Shown: positions 54,097 to 62,422 of the stretch, one piece after another | Numbering within the stretch: position 1 is the first letter of the stretch | How the letters are laid out: every line of letters starts with the position of its first letter | NCBI RefSeq assembly: GCF_035325945.1 | Contig: NZ_DAOKYX010000010.1 | Coordinates: 26,823 to 90,822 of the forward strand | DNA length: 64,000 nt | Origin: Parvibaculum sp035325945 | GTDB lineage: Bacteria > Pseudomonadota > Alphaproteobacteria > Parvibaculales > Parvibaculaceae | Direction: 5' to 3' | Translations under genes and position numbers: made by a program | Notes under the pieces: generated by a model | What the model was told of the DNA's origin: nothing | Database searches by the model: none | What the model saw: only the letters and a program-made list of their open reading frames with translations

Positions 54097-55485
54097 TTAA
54101 TCCGCGGCCTTGGCGGCGGGGGGCTGCCATTTTTCCCGGAGCGTCACCAGCTCCTCGGCGGCCGTCGGGTGGACGGCCACAGTGGCGTCGAACTGCTTCT
54201 TGGTAGCGCCCAGCGTCACCGCGATGCCGACCGTCTGGACAAGCTCGCCCGAGCCCGGCCCCATCATGTGAACGCCGAGCACGCGGTCCGTCCGCGCATC
54301 CACGATGAGCTTCATGAAGGTCTTCTCGTCGCGGCCGGTCATGGTGTGCTTCATCGGGCGGAAGCTCGTCTTGTAGATATCGACCGCCTCGAAGCGCTCC
54401 CGCGCCTCATGCTCGGTGAGCCCCACCGTGCCGATCTCGGGCTGGGAGAAAACGGCCGTCGGGATGATCGAATGATCGACGGCGGTCGGATTGCCGTTGA
54501 AGACCGTCTCGGCGAAAGCATGGCCCTCGCGTATGGCGATGGGCGTCAGCGCGACGCGGTCCGTGACGTCGCCCACCGCATAGATGTTGGGCACACTCGT
54601 CTGCGAAAGCGCATCGACCTCGACCGCGCCGTTCTTCTTCATCCGGACGCCCGCTTCCTCGAGGCCGAGCCCCTCCGAATTCGGCACGCGGCCGGTGGCA
54701 TACATGATGAGATCGGTTTCGACGACGGCGCCGTCGCGCATGGTCGCCAGATATTTTCCGCCCCTGCGCTCGATCGCGGCGATGTCCGTATGCGTGCGCA
54801 GATCGACGCCCTTCTTGCGTATCTCGGCCATCAGGCCGTCGCGAATATCCTCGTCGAAGCCGCGCAGGATCTTGTCCTGCCGGTAGGTGAGCATCGTCTC
54901 CACGCCGAGCCCGTTGAAGATGCCCGCGAACTCGACCGCGATATAGCCGCCGCCGACGATGATCATGCGCCGGGGAAGCTCTTCCAGATGGAAGGCCTCG
55001 TTCGAGGTGATGGCATGCTCGATGCCGGGCACGGTATGCGGCTTGAAAGGCGTCGCGCCCGTGGCGACGAGGATCTTGTCCGCCGTCACATCGCGCCGCT
55101 CGCCGACGAGATGCACCGTGTGCGCATCCTTCAGCACGGCGCGCGAGGCGATGATCTCGACGCCGGAGCGTTCGAGATTGCGGATATAGATGCCGTTCAG
55201 GCGATCTATTTCCTTGTCCTTGTTGGCGATCAGCGTCTTCCAGTCGAAGCTGGCGGGCCCGACCGTCCAGCCATAGCCGGCCGCGTCCTCGAACTCTTCG
55301 GAAAAATGGCTCGCATAGACGAAGAGCTTCTTCGGCACGCAGCCGCGAATGACGCAGGTTCCTCCGACGCGATATTCCTCCGCGACCGCGACCTTCGCGC
55401 CGTAATTCGCGGCGATGCGGCTCGCCCGCACGCCGCCCGAACCGGCGCCGATCACAAAGAGGTCGTAGTCATATTTCCGCGTCAT
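54097..55485 (-). CDS. gor: Glutathione-disulfide reductase
   Basis: A 462-residue flavoprotein. FAD motif GAGSGGVRAS, redox-active pair Cys44/Cys49 in GGTCVIRGCVPKK, NADPH motif GGGYIAVEFAG and the C-terminal HPTAAEE with the base His are in order. It keeps glutathione reduced with NADPH in the cytoplasm. It lies 15 bp after rpiA, a pairing often seen in alphaproteobacteria, which links the pentose-phosphate route to redox balance. Confidence 0.96.
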   Translation of the reverse strand: MTRKYDYDLFVIGAGSGGVRASRIAANYGAKVAVAEEYRVGGTCVIRGCVPKKLFVYASHFSEEFEDAAGYGWTVGPASFDWKTLIANKDKEIDRLNGIYIRNLERSGVEIIASRAVLKDAHTVHLVGERRDVTADKILVATGATPFKPHTVPGIEHAITSNEAFHLEELPRRMIIVGGGYIAVEFAGIFNGLGVETMLTYRQDKILRGFDEDIRDGLMAEIRKKGVDLRTHTDIAAIERRGGKYLATMRDGAVVETDLIMYATGRVPNSEGLGLEEAGVRMKKNGAVEVDALSQTSVPNIYAVGDVTDRVALTPIAIREGHAFAETVFNGNPTAVDHSIIPTAVFSQPEIGTVGLTEHEARERFEAVDIYKTSFRPMKHTMTGRDEKTFMKLIVDARTDRVLGVHMMGPGSGELVQTVGIAVTLGATKKQFDATVAVHPTAAEELVTLREKWQPPAAKAAD

Positions 55486-55500
55486 GAGGCGCTCCGCAAT

Positions 55501-56226
55501 TTATCCGGCTTCTATCATATCGACACCGGATGCGGTTCCTACAAGGGCCGCCGTGGCGATGCCTATGAACAACCCGGTCTCGACGACGCCGGGAATGAGG
55601 TTCAGTTCGCGGGCAAGACCGTCAGGGTCCGGAATGGAGCCGAAGGCGCAATCGAAGATGAAGTTGTTGGAATCGGTGAAGAACGGCACGCCATAGCTGT
55701 CAGTGCGGCGAACGATCCGCCCGTGGCAATCATGGGCGCTGGCGATCTCCGCGATGCGACGCGATGTCGCCACGGCACCGAAGGGAATGACCTCTATCGG
55801 CAGCGGAAAAGCGCCGAGCGTCGCAACGCGCTTCGAGGCATCGGCGATCACGATCATGCGGTCGGAGGCCGTTGCCACGATCTTCTCGCGCAGCAGCGCG
55901 CCGCCCCCGCCCTTGATGAGCCGGAGAGCGCCGTCGAATTCGTCGGCGCCGTCGATGGTGAGATCGAGATGCGGCGTATCGTCGAGATTGGTGAGCGGAA
56001 CGCCGAGTTCCCTGGCGAGCTTTGCCGTGCGCTCCGAGGTCGGCACGCCAATCACCGAGAGCCCCTGTCGCACCCTTTCGGCCAGTACGCGGACGAATTC
56101 CTCCGCCGTGGAGCCCGTGCCGATCCCGAGTTTCATTCCATCTTCGACGAAATCGAGCGCGCGGACGGCCGCCGCCTTCTTCTGTTCAACAGGTGTCACG
56201 TCTTCAAAGCCCCGCCATGGCGACAT
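55501..56226 (-). CDS. rpiA: Ribose-5-phosphate isomerase A
   Basis: Up to 241 residues. GIGTGSTA (phosphate loop), DGADEFD and KGGGGALLREKI are the RpiA signatures with catalytic Asp, Glu and Lys. It interconverts ribose-5-phosphate and ribulose-5-phosphate. The ATG at 56226 overlaps gabD by 23 bp; a GTG at 56199 would remove the overlap and give a 232-residue protein nearer to the family norm. Neither start has a clear ribosome site, so the start is unresolved. Middle gene of gabD-rpiA-gor. Confidence 0.94.
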   Translation of the reverse strand: MSPWRGFEDVTPVEQKKAAAVRALDFVEDGMKLGIGTGSTAEEFVRVLAERVRQGLSVIGVPTSERTAKLARELGVPLTNLDDTPHLDLTIDGADEFDGALRLIKGGGGALLREKIVATASDRMIVIADASKRVATLGAFPLPIEVIPFGAVATSRRIAEIASAHDCHGRIVRRTDSYGVPFFTDSNNFIFDCAFGSIPDPDGLARELNLIPGVVETGLFIGIATAALVGTASGVDMIEAG

Positions 56227-57664
56227 ATTTCACTTCAAGGAATTCCTCGATGCCCCACGGCCCGCCTTCGCGGCCGATGCCGGATTCCTTGTAGCCCCCG
56301 AACGGCGCGACCTCGGTGGAGATGAGGCCGGCATTGACGCCGACGAGCCCCGCCTCGAGCGCCTGCGCAACGCGCCACACGCGGCCGATGTCGCGCGAAT
56401 AGAAATAGGAGGCAAGGCCGAAAGGCGTGTCATTGGCGAGCGCGATCGCCTCCTCCTCCGTCCTGAAGCGGAAGATCGGTGCCACTGGGCCGAATGTTTC
56501 CTCATGCGCGAGCTTCATATCGGGCTTCGCATCCGCGATGACCGTCGGCTCGTAGAAGGAATGGCCGAGCGCGCTGCGCCTGCCGCCGATAACCACGCGC
56601 CCGCCCTTCGCCACCGCATCGGCCACATGCTCCTCGGCCTTCTCGACCGCGGCCATGTCGATGAGCGGGCCCTGCGTCACGCCTTCCTCAAAGCCGTTGC
56701 CCTGCTTCATGGCCTTGACCTTCGCCGCGAGCTTCGAGACGAAGGCATCGTAAACCCCTTCCTGCACGAGGAAGCGATTGGTGCAGATGCAGGTCTGGCC
56801 CGTGTTGCGGTATTTGGACCCGACCGCGCCCTCGACCGCCGCGTCGACATCGGCATCGTCGAAAACGATGAAGGGCGCATTGCCGCCAAGCTCCAGCGAA
56901 ACCTTCTTCACCGTCGATGCGGCCTGCTCCATGAGCTTCTTGCCGATCTCGGTCGAGCCGGTGAAGGTGATCTTGCGGACGATGTGGCTCGTCGTCATCT
57001 CGGTGCCGATCTCGCCGGCCTTGCCGGTGATGACGCTGAAGATGCCCTTGGGAAGTCCCGCCCGTTCGCCAAGCTCGGCGAGCGCGAGCGCGGAAAGCGG
57101 CGTCTGCGACGCGGGCTTCACCACCATGGCGCAGCCCGCGGCAAGCGCGGGGCCGGCCTTGCGCGTGATCATGGCGGAGGGAAAGTTCCACGGCGTGATG
57201 GCCGCGCAAACGCCGATCGGCTGCTTCAGCACGACGATCTGGCGGTCGGCCGACGGGGCGGGAACAATAGCGCCATAAACGCGCTTCGCCTCCTCGCCAT
57301 AGAATTCAATGAAGGACGCGGCATAGGCGATCTCGCCCTTCGCCTCGGCCAGCGGCTTGCCCTGCTCCGCCGTCAGGATCGCGCCCAGATCGTCCTGGTT
57401 CGCCATCATCAGATCGAACCAGCGGCGCAATATGGCGCCGCGCTCCTTCGCGGGACGGCGGGCCCATTCCTTCTGCGCCCGCTCGGCCGCCTCGATGGCG
57501 GCGCGCGTTTCCTTCGCGCCGAGCGAGGGAACGGTCGCGATCACCTCGTCACTCGAAGGATCCGTGACCTTGATCTGCGGCGCGCCCTCGCCCACCCATT
57601 GCCCATCAATGTAGCAAAGCGTTTTCAGGAGACTCTGGTCTTTCAGTCGCGCGGCAAGCTTCAT
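56204..57664 (-). CDS. gabD: NAD(P)-dependent succinate-semialdehyde dehydrogenase
   Basis: A 486-residue aldehyde dehydrogenase. ITPWNFPSAM, FTGSTEIGK, the general base in LELGGNAP and nucleophile Cys in GQTCICTNR are in place. These, with the N-terminal LLKTLCYIDGQWV, match GabD. It oxidises succinate semialdehyde (from GABA) to succinate, though related semialdehydes are possible. Divergent from a DUF2817 gene; overlaps rpiA. Confidence 0.93.
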   Translation of the reverse strand: MKLAARLKDQSLLKTLCYIDGQWVGEGAPQIKVTDPSSDEVIATVPSLGAKETRAAIEAAERAQKEWARRPAKERGAILRRWFDLMMANQDDLGAILTAEQGKPLAEAKGEIAYAASFIEFYGEEAKRVYGAIVPAPSADRQIVVLKQPIGVCAAITPWNFPSAMITRKAGPALAAGCAMVVKPASQTPLSALALAELGERAGLPKGIFSVITGKAGEIGTEMTTSHIVRKITFTGSTEIGKKLMEQAASTVKKVSLELGGNAPFIVFDDADVDAAVEGAVGSKYRNTGQTCICTNRFLVQEGVYDAFVSKLAAKVKAMKQGNGFEEGVTQGPLIDMAAVEKAEEHVADAVAKGGRVVIGGRRSALGHSFYEPTVIADAKPDMKLAHEETFGPVAPIFRFRTEEEAIALANDTPFGLASYFYSRDIGRVWRVAQALEAGLVGVNAGLISTEVAPFGGYKESGIGREGGPWGIEEFLEVKYVAMAGL

Positions 57665-57823
57665 GGGAAAGCACTCCTTGGCAGACTTCTTGCGCTGAGA
57701 CAGGTGTCTGGCCCAAACTGATGTTTAAGGCTGGAACAGCCTTCCTCCTAGTTACCACTCGCCGCGATATGCGAAAAGAGGCGGCCGCCAGAGGCCGGTC
57801 ATTTCCCGAGGGCCGCGAATTCC

Positions 57824-58966
57824 ATGGATGCCGGAAAATTCTTTTCCGAGACCTATGACGAAGCCCGGGCCCGCTTTCTCGAAGCCGCGGCGATGGCGGG
57901 CGCGCGGCTCGCCGCATATGAAAACCCGATGGCGAAAGGGCCCGGCGGCACAAGGCTTTTCCTCGATACGGCCTGGTTCGGCCCGGAGGACGCCGACACG
58001 GTTCTGCTGAACATATGCGGCACCCATGGCACTGAAGGCTTCGCGGGATCGGCGGCGCAGCTCGCCTGGATCGCAAGCTGCGGACCGCATGACCTGCCGC
58101 ATGGGGCGGCGGCGCTCCTCGTTCATGCGGTCAATCCTTTCGGCTTCGCCTGGGGCCTGCGCGGAACCGAGAACAATGTCGATCTCAACCGCAACTTTCT
58201 CGACCACGGCGAGCCCCACCCGGAAAACCCGCTTTACGAGGAGATTCACCGGTTTCTCTGCCCAAGGTCGCTCGACCCGGCATCGATCCAGAGAATGCTC
58301 GTGGCCGGGGCGCGTTTCATCGGCAAGCACGGGCAATGGTCGCTCGAGGATGCGGTGAGCCGCGGCCAATACACGCATCCCGACGGCTATCACTATGGCG
58401 GCCTTGCGCCCGAATGGTCGAATGTCACGCTCCGCGACATCGTGAAGCGCGATCTCGCGCAGGCGCGGCGCGTCGCCTTCATCGACTGGCATTCGGGACC
58501 GGCGGGCGATGGCGAACTCATCCACCTCTGCTTTTCCAATCCCGCGGGCCCCGAATTCGCCCGCGCGGCCCATTGGTGGGGCGAGGACGCGCTCGATCCC
58601 GCCACGGTCAACGCCATGTGGGGATCGAAACGGCCGTCGCGCCGCGGCATCATGTTCTGGGGCCTCGAAGAGCAGCTTGCGCCGCACGCCCGCCTCACCG
58701 GCGCGGTCATCGAATTCCGCTCCGCGCGTCACAAGCCGAACCCGGCGCAGGCGCTCCGCGCCTCGCTGCTCGAGCGCTGGCTGCGCTTCGAGGGCGGGCT
58801 CGACGCGCCCGAGGCTCGGGCCTATCTCGACGAAATCCGCGAGGACTATGCGCCGCGCCGCAGATCCTGGCAGTACAATGTCATCGGCAATGCGCTTTCC
58901 TGCTATCGCGCGACGATCGAGGGCATGGGGTCGTGGATGGACGAGCGCGCCCGGGCGGCGGACTGA
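57824..58966 (+). CDS. DUF2817 / M14-like metallopeptidase family protein
   Basis: A 380-residue cytoplasmic protein. Zinc ligands can be read as HxxE in GTHGTEGF (about 68-71) and the later His in DWHSG; NVDLNRNF matches the substrate-binding block of M14 carboxypeptidases and aspartoacylases. No signal peptide. It probably cleaves an amide bond of a small molecule or peptide. Divergent from gabD and convergent with the GNAT gene (stops adjacent). Substrate unknown. Confidence 0.88.
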   Translation: MDAGKFFSETYDEARARFLEAAAMAGARLAAYENPMAKGPGGTRLFLDTAWFGPEDADTVLLNICGTHGTEGFAGSAAQLAWIASCGPHDLPHGAAALLVHAVNPFGFAWGLRGTENNVDLNRNFLDHGEPHPENPLYEEIHRFLCPRSLDPASIQRMLVAGARFIGKHGQWSLEDAVSRGQYTHPDGYHYGGLAPEWSNVTLRDIVKRDLAQARRVAFIDWHSGPAGDGELIHLCFSNPAGPEFARAAHWWGEDALDPATVNAMWGSKRPSRRGIMFWGLEEQLAPHARLTGAVIEFRSARHKPNPAQALRASLLERWLRFEGGLDAPEARAYLDEIREDYAPRRRSWQYNVIGNALSCYRATIEGMGSWMDERARAAD

Positions 58967-59458
58967 TCAGTCGAGCGCAAAGTCGTAGCGCACTTCCATG
59001 AGGCGCGGATAACGCGCATAGCCGACGGGCCGGCGCGCGGTCAGCCGCCCGTTCATATGCTCGTAGAAGCGGCGGGCCGGCGCATTCTCTTCCAGAACCC
59101 AGAGATGCGCCCGCGCATGGCCGAGACACGCGACCTCGTCGAAAGCGCGATGCAGCAGCTCGCGGCCGACCCCTTGGCCCCAATCCGCCTGCCGCACATA
59201 AAGCGTCGTCACCTCATCCGCCCTTGCATGCGCGAAGCCGACCGGCATGCCCGCCTGCTCCGCGAGCCAGGCGATGCCGGTCTGAAGCGCGCGCGTCCAC
59301 TCGGCTGTCGAACGGCCGACATCGAGCCCGTCGAGAATGGGTTGTGGAAGGATGCCCGGATAGGCTTCGCGCCAGCAGGCGACCTTGAGCCGCGCAATCA
59401 GGGGTTCATCCTGCTCGGGCCAGGCCATGCGCAATTGATATCGCGTCAGGACGCTCAT
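58967..59458 (-). CDS. GNAT family N-acetyltransferase
   Basis: A 163-residue GNAT domain. The acetyl-CoA loop is ADWGQGVGRELL (about 95-106), followed by HLWVLEENAPARRFYEHMNG (quoted: VLEENAPARRFYE), the usual motif B. The ATG at 59458 starts the conserved part; the upstream open frame lacks similarity. Acceptor unknown. Its stop abuts that of the DUF2817 gene. Confidence 0.9.
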   Translation of the reverse strand: MSVLTRYQLRMAWPEQDEPLIARLKVACWREAYPGILPQPILDGLDVGRSTAEWTRALQTGIAWLAEQAGMPVGFAHARADEVTTLYVRQADWGQGVGRELLHRAFDEVACLGHARAHLWVLEENAPARRFYEHMNGRLTARRPVGYARYPRLMEVRYDFALD

Positions 59459-59625
59459 GAGAGAAGTATGGCTGAAAGGCCGATCGAAGCCGATTGAAAA
59501 ATGTGTCGCGCCGGGTGCGTCCCCAAGGAGGCTTGCCAGCACGCACCCCCCATGCGAGACAGACCCGAGGGCCGTGCCCCGCGCGGGATCGCCCCTCCAG
59601 CCGGTTGCCTTACTCACGGATCGTC

Positions 59626-60324
59626 ATGTCTCGCCCCACCATTCTCTTCGATCTCGACGGAACGCTCGCCGATACGGCGGCGGATCTTTGCGAAACGATG
59701 AACGTCATTCTGGCGCGCCACGGCCGCAGGCGCGTCTCTGAGGCCCGCGTGCGCCATCTCGTCGGCGGCGGCGCGAGGCTGCTGATGGAGCGCGGCTTCC
59801 GCGAGACGGGCGAGCCCGCGAGCGAAGCCCTCATCGACCAGGCATTCGACGAATTCATCGCCTATTACAGCGAACATATCGCCGATCACACCGTCCTCTG
59901 GCCGGGCATGGAAGACACGCTGAAGCGCCTCGACGAGGCGGGTGCGCTTCTCGCCGTCTGCACCAACAAGGCCGAGCGCCTGTCGCGCCAGCTTCTCGAA
60001 AAGCTCGCCATTGACCGCTATTTTCCGGTCGTCATCGGCGGCGACACGCTGCCCGTGAAGAAGCCGGACCCCGAACATCTCTTCGAGGCGGTCCGGCTTC
60101 TCGGCGGCGACCGGGGCGCTGCCGTCATGGTCGGAGACAGCGAGGCCGATATCGGCGCGGCGAAGAATGCGCGCATCCCGTCGATCTGCGTGAGCTTCGG
60201 CTATACGCGCGTGCCGGTGAGCGAGCTTGGCGCGGACATCGTCATCGACCATTTCGACGAGTTTCCCCGCGCGCTGGCCACGCTGATGCCATCGCATTTC
60301 GGCGACTGGAGCCGAGGCGGCTAG
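59626..60324 (+). CDS. gph: HAD-family phosphatase, phosphoglycolate phosphatase-like
   Basis: A 232-residue HAD protein. Motif I is FDLDGTLADT (8-17), motif II is CTNKA, motif III Lys is in VKKPDPE, and motif IV is VGDSEADIGAA. Cap type and length fit Gph, which dephosphorylates 2-phosphoglycolate from DNA repair or oxygenase activity; other sugar phosphates are possible. The ATG at 59626 directly precedes motif I. Its stop overlaps the next, convergent gene through a shared CTAG. Confidence 0.88.
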   Translation: MSRPTILFDLDGTLADTAADLCETMNVILARHGRRRVSEARVRHLVGGGARLLMERGFRETGEPASEALIDQAFDEFIAYYSEHIADHTVLWPGMEDTLKRLDEAGALLAVCTNKAERLSRQLLEKLAIDRYFPVVIGGDTLPVKKPDPEHLFEAVRLLGGDRGAAVMVGDSEADIGAAKNARIPSICVSFGYTRVPVSELGADIVIDHFDEFPRALATLMPSHFGDWSRGG

Positions 60325-61496
60325 ATAATTTTCAGCCTGCGCTCGCCATCGACCAGCTCGATATCGGCATATTCGCAGATGCCCTCGCCGCGCTGAAAGA
60401 CGCTGACGGCGATGAGCCAGACGCGGACGATCCGCCCGGGCGGCGTGCCGACGGCGCGGGCGTAATCCGCCTTCACGGGCCGCGCCTCGGAGAGCCAGCG
60501 CCCCAGATCGGATTTTTGCGAGCGCAGCACCCAATGCGTCTCGACCTGATCCCAATAGGGTAGCGGGCAGCGGAAGATCGTGCCCTCGGCGAGCGAACTC
60601 GACCACATATAGGTGAGGTCCTGCCCGTTCTCGAACTCGACCGCGATCGAGAGATAATCATGCGTGGGCTGAATATCCTCCGGCAGGTCGCAGGGCAGCC
60701 GGTCCGTCTTCCAGCGCCAGCGAAGCTCGGTCGTGTCAGTCAGGGGGAAGTCCGCCGGAAACTGGAGGATGCCGACATCCTCATTCGTGTGGCAGCAGAT
60801 GCGATGCGCATCGGCGTCCTTCACCTCGCGGTAGATTTCGCCCTCGCCGAGCCGCCAGAGATAGCGCCAGCCCTCGGGCGGCCGCACCGGATTGCGCGCG
60901 CGTTCGAGCGCCTCTGCGACAAGCCCCTCATGGTCGCCCGCTCGCGCCAGCGCCTCCAGCCCCTTGAGAGCGCCGTTCTTCCAGACGATGAGGCAGACAT
61001 CGAACGCGCCCGAAAGCCCGGCACGCGGAAAGGCCGGATCGAAGCGGCCCTGCTCATCCGCCCATTCGCCGGGCGGCTTCGCCACGACATGGAGCGGGCC
61101 GCCTTCCGCCATGCGCAGGCTCGCCGCCGCGCTTTGCGTCTTGCAAATCGTTCCGTTCGCGCCCGCGCGAAGCCAGACACCGATGCGCGGCCCGAAGCGC
61201 ATGTCGAGCGCCTTCGAGGCCCAGAGAGCGCCCGCCGCAATCGCCGTCACCTCCTCGCCGGGCGCGACTTCAAATCCCGCCTCGACCCAGCCCTGTTCAT
61301 CCGGCTTGAGCGAAAGGAGCCGGAACTCCCTGATTTCGGCTGCGGCCTCCGGCGCTGCCGCGAGCTTGCGCATGGCCTGCGCGAATGCCGGACCGCCCTC
61401 GGGGCCCGCCGGTGCCGGCCGGAGCGCGCGCATGGCGCCTCTCGCGGCAAGCCGCGCCAAAGTCGTTGCGGCCCGCAGGCCCGCGCCCTTCGCCAT
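60321..61496 (-). CDS. DUF3047 protein with PA-IL-lectin-like N-terminal region
   Basis: A 391-residue protein. After about 45 Ala/Arg-rich residues, residues 60-170 follow the pattern of the PA-IL/LecA beta-sandwich: VTAIAAGALW, FGPRIGVWLRAGANGTIC, SLRMAEGGPLHV, then FDVCLIVWKNGA (each quoted in part). The C-terminal half carries DUF3047 hallmarks LRWRWKTD and THDYLSIAVEF. LecA calcium and galactose residues are not evidently kept. GGGGAGAGGA gives a strong ribosome site for the ATG at 61496. Likely carbohydrate or envelope related; function unknown. Confidence 0.8.
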   Translation of the reverse strand: MAKGAGLRAATTLARLAARGAMRALRPAPAGPEGGPAFAQAMRKLAAAPEAAAEIREFRLLSLKPDEQGWVEAGFEVAPGEEVTAIAAGALWASKALDMRFGPRIGVWLRAGANGTICKTQSAAASLRMAEGGPLHVVAKPPGEWADEQGRFDPAFPRAGLSGAFDVCLIVWKNGALKGLEALARAGDHEGLVAEALERARNPVRPPEGWRYLWRLGEGEIYREVKDADAHRICCHTNEDVGILQFPADFPLTDTTELRWRWKTDRLPCDLPEDIQPTHDYLSIAVEFENGQDLTYMWSSSLAEGTIFRCPLPYWDQVETHWVLRSQKSDLGRWLSEARPVKADYARAVGTPPGRIVRVWLIAVSVFQRGEGICEYADIELVDGERRLKII

Positions 61497-61639
61497 GTTC
61501 CTCTCCCCGCCCGTTATTGCGCCCTTTTTATGAGCGCCAGCATAATGCCAGCACCCCGGGGAGCAAGCTCCAGCCTTTTGCCGCTTTGCGGGGCGCGGAT
61601 GCTGATAGGCTTCGGGCGGATGATTTCGGGAGGCGAGCC

Positions 61640-62422
61640 ATGAAAATCGAAGACCATATTCTCGGCGCGGTTCTCGATCCGATCCGCTGGGTGTCGGGTT
61701 CTGCCGATTTCGCGCATGCGGCCGCCGCATCGCTCGACCGCGTTTTCGGCGCTCCGAAGGCGGTCTTCGTCGACCGGCGGCGCAGCGCGCCGCTCACCCG
61801 GCGCGCGAGCCCCGAGGACGTCTATTTCATCAACTGGCCTTCATGGTGCAAGACGCATTATTGCGAGCGCTTTCAGGCGCTGGACCCCATCCGGCGATGG
61901 CTCACCTCCGCGGCGGCGACGCATGACGAGGATGTCGTCTGCCTCTCCGATCTCGTTTCCTCGCACCGCCTCGAAAACAGCGACTATTTCCATGACATGC
62001 TGCGGCCGAGCGGCGCGCGCCATGTAATGACGATGAGGATCCATGACGGCGCCAACATCGCCGGTCTGCTGAGCCTCGTGCGCGACAGCGCTGCGGGCGA
62101 CTTCACGTCTGCGGAGCGGCGGCTTGCCCATGCGCTCATACCGGCGCTCGATATCGCCTATGAAGTCGCGCGCGAACGCGCGGGCCGCCGCGCCGCTGCC
62201 AACGACCGGAGCCCGACGCTCTGCGCACTCACGCCGCGGGAGCAGGAAGTCGTGCGGCATGTCGCCAGGGGCCATGCCAACAAGGAGATCGCGCGCCTGA
62301 TCGGCGCGAGCCCCTGGACCGTCAAGAACCATCTGCGCGCCATCTTCGGCAAGCTCGGCGTCCGCAACCGCACCGAGCTTTGCGCGCTGGTGACGTCGCT
62401 CGCGCCCGACGATCAGCCGTAG
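61640..62422 (+). CDS. LuxR-family transcriptional regulator (possible autoinducer-binding type)
   Basis: A 260-residue regulator. The C-terminal HTH is standard: LTPREQEVVRHVARGHANKEIA...VKNHLRAIFGKLGVRNRTEL (quoted: LTPREQEVV, VKNHLRAIFGKLGV). The N-terminal 190 residues have Trp69 and Asp82-Pro83 with the 13-residue spacing seen between Trp60 and Asp73 of LasR, but His73 sits at the LasR Tyr64 position. GGGAGG precedes the ATG. No luxI-type gene is in the window. It overlaps the convergent FAD oxidoreductase gene by 10 bp. Confidence 0.88.
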   Translation: MKIEDHILGAVLDPIRWVSGSADFAHAAAASLDRVFGAPKAVFVDRRRSAPLTRRASPEDVYFINWPSWCKTHYCERFQALDPIRRWLTSAAATHDEDVVCLSDLVSSHRLENSDYFHDMLRPSGARHVMTMRIHDGANIAGLLSLVRDSAAGDFTSAERRLAHALIPALDIAYEVARERAGRRAAANDRSPTLCALTPREQEVVRHVARGHANKEIARLIGASPWTVKNHLRAIFGKLGVRNRTELCALVTSLAPDDQP

